Assembly: GCA_900317585.1 (NCBI GenBank)
Contig: ONHG01000009.1
Coordinates: 1-64,000, forward strand
Reading direction: 5' to 3'
Length of the DNA stretch: 64,000 nt
DNA from: an uncultured Lachnospiraceae bacterium
Lineage (GTDB): Bacteria > Bacillota > Clostridia > Lachnospirales > Lachnospiraceae
Position 1 is the stretch's first letter. Every line of letters starts with the position of its first letter. This document shows, piece by piece, positions 17,892 through 26,171 of this stretch. A program made the position numbers and the translations under genes. The notes beneath the pieces are model-generated. The model worked only from the letters and a program-made list of their open reading frames with translations. It did not search any database and had not been told where the DNA came from.

Positions 17892-19106
17892 ATGTTTCAG
17901 ATTAATGATAACTTTCAGAAATTACCGGGAAGCTACCTTTTCAGCACAATAGCTAAAAAGGTTGCAGCTTATCAGGAGGCAAATCCGGATAAAGAGATAA
18001 TAAGGCTTGGAATCGGCGATGTAACACAGCCGCTTGCACCTGCTATCATCGATGCACTGCACAAGGCAGTTGATGAGATGGGAAATGCAGCTACATTCCA
18101 CGGATACGCACCTGACCTCGGATATGAGTTCCTCAGAAAAGCAATTTCAGACAACGACTACAAGGCAAGAGGATGCGATATCTCAGCAGATGAGATTTTT
18201 GTTTCAGACGGAGCAAAGAGTGATTCAGCCAACATCCAGGAGCTTTTCTCAGCAAACAGCCGCATAGCTGTTACAGATCCTGTTTACCCTGTATATGTTG
18301 ATTCCAATGTCATGGCAGGAAGAACAGGCACATATGATGCTCAGACAGAGACATGGAGCAATGTAATCTATATGCCTTCAACAGCAGATAACGGCTTCGT
18401 TCCGGAGCTTCCAAAGGAAGTACCGGATATGATTTATCTGTGTCTGCCAAACAACCCAACAGGAACAACTCTCAAAAAGGAGCAGTTACAGGTATGGGTT
18501 GATTATGCAAACAAGAATGGTTCAGTCATCATCTTTGATGCAGCCTACGAGGCATATATCAGCGAATCAGATGTGCCACATTCAATCTATGAGTGTAACG
18601 GTGCAAAGACATGTGCCATCGAGCTTAGAAGCTTCTCAAAGAACGCCGGCTTTACAGGCGTGCGTCTTGGCTTCACAGTAGTACCTAAGGAGCTTAAGTG
18701 TGGTGATGTATCACTTCATGCTATGTGGGCACGCCGTCACGGAACCAAGTTCAACGGTGCACCATACATCGTGCAGAGAGCAGGCGAGGCAGTTTACTCA
18801 GATGCCGGAAAAGCACAGCTTAAGGATCAGGTAGCATACTACATGAACAATGCAAAGACAATAAAGACAGGTCTTGCAGAGGCAGGCTTTACAGTATACG
18901 GCGGAGTAAATGCACCATACATCTGGCTCAAGACACCGGATCAGATGACATCATGGGAGTTCTTCGATTACCTGCTTGAGAATGCCAACGTGGTAGGTAC
19001 ACCTGGCTCAGGCTTTGGACCAAGCGGAGAGGGCTACTTCAGACTGACTGCTTTCGGAAACTATGAGAACACAGTAAAGGCACTTGAGAGAATCAAGGCA
19101 CTGTAA
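17892..19106 (+). CDS. dapL: LL-diaminopimelate aminotransferase
   Basis: A 404-residue PLP enzyme that makes LL-DAP from tetrahydrodipicolinate and glutamate in one step, bypassing the succinylase or acetylase routes. Family start F-Q-I-N-D-N-F-Q-K-L-P-G-S-Y-L-F is intact. Present also are R-L-G-I-G-D-V-T-Q-P-L, S-D-G-A-K-S-D, the P-N-N-P-T-G-T loop, and the PLP lysine in S-F-S-K-N-A-G-F-T-G-V-R-L-G. With dapA and dapB about 4 kb downstream it gives the core of the lysine/peptidoglycan DAP route. GGAGAG ribosome site. A strong terminator follows. Confidence 0.95.
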   Translation: MFQINDNFQKLPGSYLFSTIAKKVAAYQEANPDKEIIRLGIGDVTQPLAPAIIDALHKAVDEMGNAATFHGYAPDLGYEFLRKAISDNDYKARGCDISADEIFVSDGAKSDSANIQELFSANSRIAVTDPVYPVYVDSNVMAGRTGTYDAQTETWSNVIYMPSTADNGFVPELPKEVPDMIYLCLPNNPTGTTLKKEQLQVWVDYANKNGSVIIFDAAYEAYISESDVPHSIYECNGAKTCAIELRSFSKNAGFTGVRLGFTVVPKELKCGDVSLHAMWARRHGTKFNGAPYIVQRAGEAVYSDAGKAQLKDQVAYYMNNAKTIKTGLAEAGFTVYGGVNAPYIWLKTPDQMTSWEFFDYLLENANVVGTPGSGFGPSGEGYFRLTAFGNYENTVKALERIKAL

Positions 19107-19126
19107 AAATAAATCAGGTCAAATAA

Positions 19127-19164
19127 AAATACCGTCAGGGAGATGTTCCCTGACGGTATTTTTT
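19127..19164 (+). terminator. Bidirectional terminator between dapL and typA
   Basis: Stem of about 14 bp built on ATACCGTCAGGGA / TCCCTGACGGTAT, 4-base loop, A run before and T run after, so it can serve both convergent genes. Confidence 0.9.
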
Positions 19165-19237
19165 GTCTTTGAAATTTACTTAAAGTGTAATTACTGTATA
19201 CTTTTCAGCAACAAAAACTTTATGTGAAAAGCATGAT

Positions 19238-21070
19238 TTAGTTCTTCTTAAAGCCGGCTCTCTTACGAAGAGTAGGGTCAAGAATCTTCTTTCTGATTCG
19301 AAGGCTCTCAGGTGTTACCTCAAGAAGCTCATCTGTATCAATAAAGTCGATAGCCTGCTCAAGGCTTAATACTCTAGGTGGTACGAGTGTGAGTGCCTCA
19401 TCTGCTGATGAAGAACGTGTATTTGTAAGATGCTTCTTCTTACATACGTTGAGCTCGATGTCCTCGGCCTTTGAACACTGTCCGATAACCATTCCTGAGT
19501 AAACCTTAGCGCCCGGTCCGATAAAGAGTGTTCCTCTCTCCTGTGCAGAGAAGAGTCCGTATGTTACAGCCTCACCTGACTCAAAGGCAATGAGTGAACC
19601 TGTTGCACGGTATGCAATCTCACCCTTGTATGGCTCGTAGCCGTCAAACATGGTGTTTAAGATTCCGTTACCCTTTGTATCGGTCATGAACTCACCACGA
19701 TATCCGATAAGTCCACGTGCAGGGATATGGAATTCAAGTCTGGTGTAGCCTCCGGCGATAGAACCCATATTTCTAAGCTCACCCTTGCGCTGCTGAAGCT
19801 TTGAGATGACAGCTCCTGTAAACTCGTCAGGCACATCGATGTAAGCAAGCTCCATTGGCTCAAGCTTCTTGCCGTTCTCATCATACTTGTAGAGCACCTC
19901 TGCCTTACTTACAGCAAACTCATAGCCCTCACGGCGCATGTTCTCGATAAGTACTGAAAGGTGAAGCTCTCCACGTCCGGAAACCTTGAAAGAATCAGGT
20001 GAGTCAGTATCCTCGACACGCAGTGAAACATCTGTGTTGAGCTCGCGAAGGAGTCTGTCACGGATGTGACGGCTTGTGACAAATTTACCTTCCTGTCCTG
20101 CAAGAGGGCTGTTGTTTACGATGAAGTTCATAGAGATTGTAGGCTCTGAAATCTTCTGGAAAGGAATAGCCTCCGGTGCTTCCGGTGAGCAGATTGTATC
20201 TCCGATGTGGATATCTGCGATACCTGAGATTGCTACAATCGAACCGATGTTAGCCTCGGCTACATCTACCTTGTTGAGTCCGTCAAACTCGTAAAGTTTG
20301 CTGATACGGACCTTCTCAAGCTTGTCAGGGTCGTGGTGGTTTACAACGACAGCCTCCTGATTTACCTTGATTTTACCGTTATCCACTTTACCGATTCCGA
20401 TACGTCCTACATACTCGTTGTAGTCGATTGTACTGATAAGAATCTGTGTGTTGGCATCCGGATCACCTGTTGGAGCAGGGATGTAGTTTACGATAGTCTC
20501 GAAGAGAGGAGTCATATCCTTTCTCTCGTCGTTTAAGTCCTTCATGGCATAGCCGTCTCTGGCTGATGCAAAAACGAATGGGCAGTCAAGCTGCTCCTCA
20601 GAAGCATCGAGATCCATGAAGAGCTCTAATACTTCATCGATGACCTCATTAGGACGTGCCTCCGGACGGTCAATCTTGTTGACGCAGACAATGATAGGCA
20701 GCTTGAGTGCAAGAGCCTTCATAACTACGAACTTGGTCTGTGGCATAACACCCTCGAAGGCATCAACCACGAGGATAACTCCGTTTACCATCTTAAGAAC
20801 ACGCTCTACCTCACCGCCGAAGTCAGCATGACCCGGAGTGTCGATGATGTTGATTTTGATGTCCTTATACTGAATAGCTGTGTTTTTGGAGAGGATTGTG
20901 ATACCTCTTTCACGCTCGATGTCGTTTGAATCCATTACTCGATCCTGAACTTCCTGATTGTCACGGAACACACCGCTTTGCTTGAGAAGCTCATCTACAA
21001 GTGTTGTTTTACCATGATCAACGTGGGCAATAATTGCTATATTACGAATATCGTCTCTTGTTGTTTTCAT
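19238..21070 (-). CDS. typA: Ribosome-associated GTPase TypA/BipA
   Basis: A 610-residue translational GTPase acting in 50S assembly and stress adaptation. G1 A-H-V-D-H-G-K-T-T near residue 16, switch region with R-E-R-G-I-T-I-L-S-K, G3 D-T-P-G-H-A-D-F-G-G, G4 N-K-I-D-R-P, then EF-Tu-like domain II, an EF-G-like domain V (G-R-G-E-L-H-L-S-V-L-I-E-N-M-R-R-E-G-Y-E) and the BipA C-terminal domain. Length normal. GAAGGAAAA ribosome site. Monocistronic. Confidence 0.96.
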   Translation of the reverse strand: MKTTRDDIRNIAIIAHVDHGKTTLVDELLKQSGVFRDNQEVQDRVMDSNDIERERGITILSKNTAIQYKDIKINIIDTPGHADFGGEVERVLKMVNGVILVVDAFEGVMPQTKFVVMKALALKLPIIVCVNKIDRPEARPNEVIDEVLELFMDLDASEEQLDCPFVFASARDGYAMKDLNDERKDMTPLFETIVNYIPAPTGDPDANTQILISTIDYNEYVGRIGIGKVDNGKIKVNQEAVVVNHHDPDKLEKVRISKLYEFDGLNKVDVAEANIGSIVAISGIADIHIGDTICSPEAPEAIPFQKISEPTISMNFIVNNSPLAGQEGKFVTSRHIRDRLLRELNTDVSLRVEDTDSPDSFKVSGRGELHLSVLIENMRREGYEFAVSKAEVLYKYDENGKKLEPMELAYIDVPDEFTGAVISKLQQRKGELRNMGSIAGGYTRLEFHIPARGLIGYRGEFMTDTKGNGILNTMFDGYEPYKGEIAYRATGSLIAFESGEAVTYGLFSAQERGTLFIGPGAKVYSGMVIGQCSKAEDIELNVCKKKHLTNTRSSSADEALTLVPPRVLSLEQAIDFIDTDELLEVTPESLRIRKKILDPTLRKRAGFKKN

Positions 21071-21280
21071 ATTTTCCTTCTTTCTTTAATAAATAAAGCT
21101 AAGTTTGCAACTAACTTATTCTATCATAATTTTTCCAATGTGCAAGTTTTCATTGAAAGATTTTAAAAAATTAAGTGAAATGTTATTGGATTTGTCGACA
21201 TTATTTGAGAAAATATACTTTATGGAAATGTTAAAAATAGCTGGAAAAACATTTTACAAAAGGAAGGGAGACAAAAATTC

Positions 21281-21901
21281 ATGGCAGATAAAATGTTTGA
21301 AAACAACCAGGTATCAATAATTGGAGAAATCGTTTCGGATTTTCAGTTTAGTCACGAGGTGTATGGTGAGGGCTTCTATATGATGGAAGTTTCGGTCAGG
21401 AGACTTTCTGACTTCGTGGACTATATTCCGGTAATGGTGTCAGAGAGACTTATCAATGTGGAGGGTGACTACATAGGCAAAAGCGTTTACATAGGAGGTC
21501 AGTTCCGTTCATTCAACAGGCATGAGGAAAAGAAGAACAGGCTGGTACTTTCTGTCTTTGCAAGAGAGCTTGAGATATTGGACAGTGATTATGATGAGGA
21601 TGCAGCCAATCAGATTTTCCTTGACGGCTATATCTGCAAGGAGGCCATATACAGGAAAACACCGCTTGGACGAGAAATTGCAGACCTGCTTGTGGCAGTG
21701 AACCGCTCATATGGCAAGTCAGACTATATTCCATGTATCTGCTGGGGAAGGAATGCCAGATTTGCGTCGACCTTTGAGGTGGGCACACATGTGCAGATAT
21801 GGGGCAGAATCCAGAGCAGAGACTATGTGAAAAAGATCAGTGAGACACAGGTGGAGCAGCGCACAGCGTATGAGGTTTCCGTGAGCAAGATTGATGCATA
21901 G
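21281..21901 (+). CDS. SSB-like protein with two OB folds
   Basis: A 206-residue protein with two SSB-type oligonucleotide-binding folds. The first covers about 8-105 (V-S-I-I-G-E-I-V ... V-Y-I-G-G-Q-F-R-S-F-N). The second covers about 115-205 and is closer to classical SSB (I-F-L-D-G-Y-I-C-K-E-A-I-Y-R-K-T-P-L-G-R-E-I-A-D-L-L-V-A-V-N-R, then G-R-I-Q-S-R-D-Y). There is no acidic D-D-x-P-F tail, so it is not a housekeeping SSB. The family is common in Lachnospiraceae and uncharacterised. GGAAGGGAG before the ATG. It stands alone, divergent from typA. Confidence 0.75.
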   Translation: MADKMFENNQVSIIGEIVSDFQFSHEVYGEGFYMMEVSVRRLSDFVDYIPVMVSERLINVEGDYIGKSVYIGGQFRSFNRHEEKKNRLVLSVFARELEILDSDYDEDAANQIFLDGYICKEAIYRKTPLGREIADLLVAVNRSYGKSDYIPCICWGRNARFASTFEVGTHVQIWGRIQSRDYVKKISETQVEQRTAYEVSVSKIDA

Positions 21902-22007
21902 TATTTTTAATGGACAGTAACTACTGATTTGTGATTTTACCGAAAATTTGCAATAAATGTCAGATTGTGGTATTTTACTAGATATTATTGGTTAATGCTT
22001 GTAATTG

Positions 22008-22031
22008 TTGACGTTTACATCAGGTGTAAAC
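22008..22031 (+). promoter_or_regulatory. Promoter-embedded dyad before the corrinoid adenosyltransferase gene
   Basis: TTGACG (22008-22013) is directly followed by a perfect 7-bp inverted repeat GTTTACA / TGTAAAC (22013-22019 and 22025-22031), which would fall in the promoter spacer. The -10 is weak (TGTAAT nearby). It resembles the dyad repeats at 109, 14987 and 62986. Operator function is inferred. Confidence 0.4.
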
Positions 22032-22084
22032 TGTAATGGTTATATATCAGGCAGAAAAGCTATGTGTATGGAGGCATGATTATT

Positions 22085-22564
22085 ATGGAAAACGGTGCAG
22101 TACAGATTTATTATGGTGAGGGACATGGCAAGACAAATGTCGCTATCGGAAGTGCAATATGTGCTGCCTGCGAGGGTAAAGAGGCTGTCATAATTCAGTT
22201 TTTAAAAGGAAAAAATGAACAGAAGTTTTTGAGCAGACTGGAGCCGGAGGTTAAATTTTTTAATTTTTCAAGAGCCGGGATACTGTTTGAACAGCTCGAC
22301 GAAGAAAGTAAACAGGAAGAAATCATGAATATCAAGAATGGTTTTAATTTTGCAAAAAAAGTTATTTCTACCGGGGCTGGCATGGTTGTTGTGCTGGATG
22401 AGATACTGGGGCTTTTGGATTTGCACCTGATCTCAAAGACTGAGATTTCAGATATGCTTGCTGCAAAGCCGTCAGATGTGACGGTGATTATGACAGGCAG
22501 AGTGCTTGATGACGGAATCCGGGGAATGGCTGATGAGATTTATAATATAACGCCGGAAAAATAG
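22085..22564 (+). CDS. Cob(I)yrinic acid a,c-diamide adenosyltransferase (CobA/CobO type)
   Basis: A 159-residue P-loop protein that transfers the adenosyl group of ATP to reduced corrinoid. The P-loop G-E-G-H-G-K-T-N lies at about 9-16, followed by A-V-I-I-Q-F-L-K-G-K, and V-V-L-D-E-I-L-G-L-L-D near 105; the end V-I-M-T-G-R is family-typical. It is slightly shorter than CobO (about 175-200). ATG 22085 is preferred: GGAGG at 22070-22074 is 10 bases away, while it would be inside or touching the starts at 22064 and 22076. No other cobalamin gene is near, and no cobalamin riboswitch was seen upstream. Confidence 0.85.
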   Translation: MENGAVQIYYGEGHGKTNVAIGSAICAACEGKEAVIIQFLKGKNEQKFLSRLEPEVKFFNFSRAGILFEQLDEESKQEEIMNIKNGFNFAKKVISTGAGMVVVLDEILGLLDLHLISKTEISDMLAAKPSDVTVIMTGRVLDDGIRGMADEIYNITPEK

Positions 22565-22586
22565 TAAGGAAATATTGACCGGCAAG

Positions 22587-22615
22587 TTGACAATGCCATA
22601 GCTTGGTGATATGAT
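22587..22615 (+). promoter_or_regulatory. Promoter of the lysine riboswitch-dapA-dapB unit
   Basis: Consensus -35 TTGACA (22587-22592), 17-base spacer, -10 TATGAT (22610-22615). Transcription would start near 22622, about 50 bases before the riboswitch core. Confidence 0.7.
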
Positions 22616-22670
22616 TAGTGCATATGTGAGGCAGTTATATCATCTGCTGTATATGAATAATTTAATTAAC

Positions 22671-22833
22671 AGATAGAGGTCGCGCGACTTATGAGTAGCT
22701 TTCCGGATGCCGCAGGGGCAGTTGATGGGAGATGAAAGGAATAGCGCCGAAGGGATTTATCATCTGCGGATATATCTCTGGGCATATGGCGAACAGCCCT
22801 ATGACTGTCATCAGATTTGATGGGGAGCTATCG
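22671..22833 (+). ncRNA. Lysine riboswitch (L box)
   Basis: The L-box core can be read in order: AGATAGAGGTCGCGCGACTT, then GAGTAGC, AGCGCCGAAGG, the CTGGGC ... GAACAGCCC segment, ACTGTCA, and closing GGAGCTATC pairing with the opening GATAG. This matches the B. subtilis lysC leader in motif order. Lysine binding should favour the terminator at 22853-22877 and shut off dapA-dapB. Confidence 0.93.
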
Positions 22834-22852
22834 TGATTCATGAAGAATTGGG

Positions 22853-22877
22853 ACCGGCTCTAAGGAGCCGGTTTTTT
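22853..22877 (+). terminator. Riboswitch-controlled terminator before dapA
   Basis: Perfect 8-bp stem ACCGGCTC / GAGCCGGT with loop TAAG, followed by six T residues. It is the expression platform of the lysine riboswitch. Confidence 0.9.
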
Positions 22878-22964
22878 AGCGCTTAGAGGCAGACAGCGAC
22901 ATACCTATACGTTAAGAGAATCAAATATCGAATAATAAAGAAAAAACAAGAAGGAGATAAAATC

Positions 22965-23855
22965 ATGGCAATTTTCAAAGGAGCAGGAGTAGCAATCGTT
23001 ACACCTATGTACGATAACGAGGAGATTAATTACGACAAGCTCGAGGAGCTTATCAATATGCAGATTGACAATGGTACAGATGCTATTATCATTGCAGGCA
23101 CCACAGGCGAGAGCCCATGTCTGTCAATGGAGGAGCATGCAAAGGTTATAAAGGCAGCCGTAGAGTTTACAAAGCACCGTGTACCTGTAGTAGCAGGAAC
23201 AGGTTCTAACTGCACAAAGACAGCTATGCAGCTTTCAAAGGAGGCTGAGGAGTTTGGCGCAGACGGACTGCTTGTTGTCACACCGTACTACAACAAGGCT
23301 ACACAGGCCGGTCTTGTGAGCCACTACTCACAGATTGCAGACAGCACAAAGTGTCCTATCATCGTATACAACGTACCTGGACGTACAGGCTGCAACGTGC
23401 TTCCGGAGACTATGGCAGAGCTCTTTAAGACAAAGGAAAATATCGTGGGACTCAAGGAGGCTACAGGAAACCTGGCACAGGCTTCAAAGACAATGTACCT
23501 GACAGACGGAAAGCTTGATATGTACTCAGGCGAGGATGGTCTCGTAGTACCTCTTATGTCTATCGGAGCAATCGGAGTAATCTCAGTATGGAGCAATGTA
23601 GCCCCTGCAAAGGTACACAATATGTGCGACAGCTTCTTCAAGGGCGATTTACAGACAGCCTTAGAGCTTCAGAGAGAGGCTCTTCCACTTGTGGATGCAC
23701 TCTTCTCAGAGGTAAATCCTATCCCTGTAAAGAAGGCTATGAACCTGATGGGTATGAATGTCGGACCTCTCAGAAGCCCTATGTGCGAGATGGGTGAGGA
23801 TAATGCAAGGAAGCTTGCTGAAGTCATGAAGGCTTATGGCTTAAAGCTTGCCTAG
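22965..23855 (+). CDS. dapA: 4-hydroxy-tetrahydrodipicolinate synthase
   Basis: A 296-residue class I aldolase-fold enzyme condensing pyruvate with aspartate semialdehyde, first committed step to lysine and DAP. Key pieces: G-T-T-G-E-S near residue 46, the Tyr of V-Y-N-V-P-G-R-T-G near 137, and the Schiff-base lysine in I-V-G-L-K-E-A-T-G near 166. Length normal, AGGAGAT ribosome site. It follows the lysine riboswitch, so it is feedback-controlled at the RNA level; dapB follows after 59 bases. Confidence 0.97.
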   Translation: MAIFKGAGVAIVTPMYDNEEINYDKLEELINMQIDNGTDAIIIAGTTGESPCLSMEEHAKVIKAAVEFTKHRVPVVAGTGSNCTKTAMQLSKEAEEFGADGLLVVTPYYNKATQAGLVSHYSQIADSTKCPIIVYNVPGRTGCNVLPETMAELFKTKENIVGLKEATGNLAQASKTMYLTDGKLDMYSGEDGLVVPLMSIGAIGVISVWSNVAPAKVHNMCDSFFKGDLQTALELQREALPLVDALFSEVNPIPVKKAMNLMGMNVGPLRSPMCEMGEDNARKLAEVMKAYGLKLA

Positions 23856-23914
23856 TACAGCACTTAAAAACTGTACAGGCAGATAAAGGATACAACGAGA
23901 AAGGATACGATAAA

Positions 23915-24676
23915 ATGACAAAGGTAATTATGAATGGCTGCAACGGCAAAATGGGACAGACTATCACAGAAATCTGTAAGGCTGATGCGGATATCGAGAT
24001 TGTAGCCGGTATTGATTTATATGATGGAATAGACAATGACTATCCTGTTTTTTCGAGCATCGACAAATGTGATGTGGACGCTGATGTGGTCATAGATTTT
24101 TCCAATGCCAAGGCTGTTGATGGAGTGCTGGACTATTGTGTGGGCAAGCAGATTCCGGTTGTTTTATGCACAACAGGTCTTAGTGATGAGCAGCTTGCAA
24201 AGGTTGAGGAGTGCTACAAGAAGGTGGCAGTGCTCAAGTCTGCAAACATGTCACTTGGCATAAATACTCTTATGGCTCTTCTTAAAAAGGCTGCACAGGT
24301 TTTTGCACCGGCAGGATTCGACATGGAGATTGTCGAGAAGCATCACAATTTAAAGCTTGATGCACCTTCAGGTACTGCGCTTGCGCTTGCTGATTCCATC
24401 AACGAGGCTATGGACAACGAGTATCACTATGTTTACGACCGCAGCCAGCGCAGAGAGAAGCGTGATCCTAAGGAAATTGGTATTTCTGCTGTCAGAGGAG
24501 GAAGCATCGTCGGTGAGCACGAGGTACTTTTCTGTGGACAGGATGAGGTGATTGAGTTTAAGCATACTGCTTACTCTAAGGCTGTTTTTGCGAAGGGTGC
24601 TGTTGAGGCTGCCAAGTTCCTTAATGGAAAGGGTGCCGGTCACTACGATATGGCGGATGTTATTGCAGCTAAGTAG
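23915..24676 (+). CDS. dapB: 4-hydroxy-tetrahydrodipicolinate reductase
   Basis: A 253-residue NAD(P)H enzyme reducing the DapA product. The N-terminal Rossmann loop reads N-G-C-N-G-K-M-G-Q-T, the catalytic region E-K-H-H-N-L-K-L-D-A-P-S-G-T-A is near 145, and the end F-L-N-G-K-G-A-G-H-Y-D-M-A-D-V is typical. It would hand tetrahydrodipicolinate to DapL. Cotranscribed with dapA; AGAAAGGA ribosome site. Confidence 0.96.
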   Translation: MTKVIMNGCNGKMGQTITEICKADADIEIVAGIDLYDGIDNDYPVFSSIDKCDVDADVVIDFSNAKAVDGVLDYCVGKQIPVVLCTTGLSDEQLAKVEECYKKVAVLKSANMSLGINTLMALLKKAAQVFAPAGFDMEIVEKHHNLKLDAPSGTALALADSINEAMDNEYHYVYDRSQRREKRDPKEIGISAVRGGSIVGEHEVLFCGQDEVIEFKHTAYSKAVFAKGAVEAAKFLNGKGAGHYDMADVIAAK

Positions 24677-24699
24677 ATTGAGTGAATTGCTTCATTGTG

Positions 24700-24775
24700 G
24701 CGATAGGTCGGGCGTAAGCCCCAGGCACCGGGGGGCACACGCACTCTCCCGGGGCGATACGCTACGTGGCTAAGA
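24700..24775. other. GC-rich segment of unknown nature
   Basis: Between dapB and the thiamine unit lies a stretch far richer in G and C than its surroundings, with nested G/C inverted repeats (GGGCGTAAGCCC; CCCCAGGCACCGGGG; CTCCCGGGGCG). No open frame of note and no riboswitch class recognised. No T run follows. Confidence 0.4.
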
Positions 24776-24847
24776 TTCTGTACGAATATGAGTACACTTG
24801 CGGATTTTGCTTGATTTATTGGGGAGTGCGTATTATATTAAATATAA

Positions 24848-24932
24848 TGACTATTCAGAACCACTGAGAACAAAAAAAGCTGATGCGTCATGCTTGCATG
24901 TAAGCAGCAGATTTTCTTGTTTTGGATAGTTA
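24848..24932. repeat. Inverted-repeat element, short type, before the TPP riboswitch
   Basis: Left end GACTATTCAGAACCACTGAG, right end GGATAGTTAC; the interior (AGCTGATGCGTCATGCTTGC) is nearly the same as in the element at 27722-27816. Ends match those of the elements at 27722, 29164, 49545 and 60857, so all belong to one terminal-inverted-repeat family. About 85 bases, no coding capacity. Confidence 0.65.
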
Positions 24933-24963
24933 CATTGTTATTGGATTTAATTTTAAAACACAA

Positions 24964-25050
24964 CAGGGGAGCTGGTATTTAGCCGGCTGAGAGTAGACTG
25001 GTAGTGTCTTGACCCATAACCTGATTTGGATAATGCCAACGTAGGATAAT
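24964..25050 (+). ncRNA. TPP riboswitch (THI element)
   Basis: Core motifs in order: AGGGGAGCTGG, CGGCTGAGAG, GACCCATAACCTGAT, GGATAATGCCAACGTAGG. This is the standard TPP-binding arrangement. The terminator at 25067-25100 follows at once, so thiamine pyrophosphate should stop transcription into thiM and the genes behind it. Confidence 0.95.
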
Positions 25051-25066
25051 ATCGCACGATTTTTAG

Positions 25067-25100
25067 GCGGATATACTCATTGGTGGTATATCCGCTTTTT
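25067..25100 (+). terminator. Riboswitch-controlled terminator before thiM
   Basis: Perfect 10-bp stem GCGGATATAC / GTATATCCGC (25067-25076, 25086-25095) and five T residues; expression platform of the TPP riboswitch. Confidence 0.88.
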
Positions 25101-25140
25101 GAATGTGTGGGTGATTATGAATAGCCGTAAAGAGATACAG

Positions 25141-26088
25141 ATGAATAATTTTATAGAAAAGCTTAAGTTACGCAGTCCTTTGATTCACAACATCACAAAT
25201 ATGGTTACTATCAATGATGTGGCCAATATTGAGCTGGCATGTGGGGCTAGGCCTATTATGGCTATGGCACCGCAGGAGATGGATGAGGTCACGGGTATCT
25301 GCGATGGGCTGAACCTGAATATAGGCACTCCTTCTGAGGAGCGCTTTGAGGCGATGCGCATTGCTGCGAGGATGGCAGCGAAAAAGAACATTCCTATTGT
25401 GCTAGATCTGGTTGGTGTGGGCGTGAGCCGCTTCAGGATGGATTTTGTGATGAGCCTGCTTGACGAGGTGCATGTGGATGTGATTAAGGGCAATTTGTCT
25501 GAGGTCAAGGCTGTTATGGAGCATGGAAGGTGTGATGGCGGCGTGGAAGTGACCGATACGGCAGATGAGTCTGATGCAAAGGCACTTGCGTGCAGAGCGG
25601 CCCTGCGATATGGCTGTATCTGTGTGATTACAGGTGAGACCGATTATGTGGCAGAATTATGTGATGAAGTCGATTGCTATGACAATGATGAAAGAAGTCT
25701 GATGAGTACTGATGCGATGGGTACCGGTGTGATGAATAATTGTGTAGTGAATGTTGTTGCGTCGGATGCTGACGGACACACGCATAATTACAGAGTAGGA
25801 AGCATCACAGGAGGTCATCCGATGATGAAGCGCGTAACAGGCACCGGATGTATGCTTTCAGGGCTCATTTGTGCGTTTGCTGCGGCTGCTTGCGATGATA
25901 AATACGGTGCAGTCATGGCAGCACTTAGCTGCATGAAGAGTTCAGGCGGGCTTGCTGCCTCTGATATGGCAGAGTGCGGCAGAGGGACAAACAGCTGTCA
26001 TTTTATTAAGCCCGGAAATGCTTCATACAGGGACAGGCTGATTGATGCAGTATATCATATATGCGATGGTGATTATGAACTGATGTGA
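25141..26088 (+). CDS. thiM: Hydroxyethylthiazole kinase
   Basis: A kinase that salvages the thiazole half of thiamine. From ATG 25141 it has 315 residues and the family start L-R-S-P-L-I-H-N-I-T-N-M-V-T-I-N-D-V-A-N. Present are A-P-Q-E-M near 42 and the anion hole/catalytic motif V-T-G-T-G-C-M-L-S near 235. ThiM proteins are usually 260-280 residues; here roughly 40 extra residues (about 175-215, C-Y-D-N-D-E-R ... D-G-H-T-H-N-Y) lie between I-T-G-E-T-D-Y-V and G-G-H-P-M-M. ATG 25117 is an alternative start. First gene behind the TPP riboswitch. Confidence 0.88.
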   Translation: MNNFIEKLKLRSPLIHNITNMVTINDVANIELACGARPIMAMAPQEMDEVTGICDGLNLNIGTPSEERFEAMRIAARMAAKKNIPIVLDLVGVGVSRFRMDFVMSLLDEVHVDVIKGNLSEVKAVMEHGRCDGGVEVTDTADESDAKALACRAALRYGCICVITGETDYVAELCDEVDCYDNDERSLMSTDAMGTGVMNNCVVNVVASDADGHTHNYRVGSITGGHPMMKRVTGTGCMLSGLICAFAAAACDDKYGAVMAALSCMKSSGGLAASDMAECGRGTNSCHFIKPGNASYRDRLIDAVYHICDGDYELM

Positions 26089-26171
26089 ATATCGCTGTAT
26101 GACAGACAATTGGTATGCAGGTCATGAGTCTTATATTTGGAAAACAACAGGATAAGAGGTGAAAGGTATAT

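Noticed and set aside
21902..22084. Cobalamin riboswitch before the adenosyltransferase gene
   Set aside because: No conserved B12-box or supporting helices could be found; only a promoter-like dyad is present.
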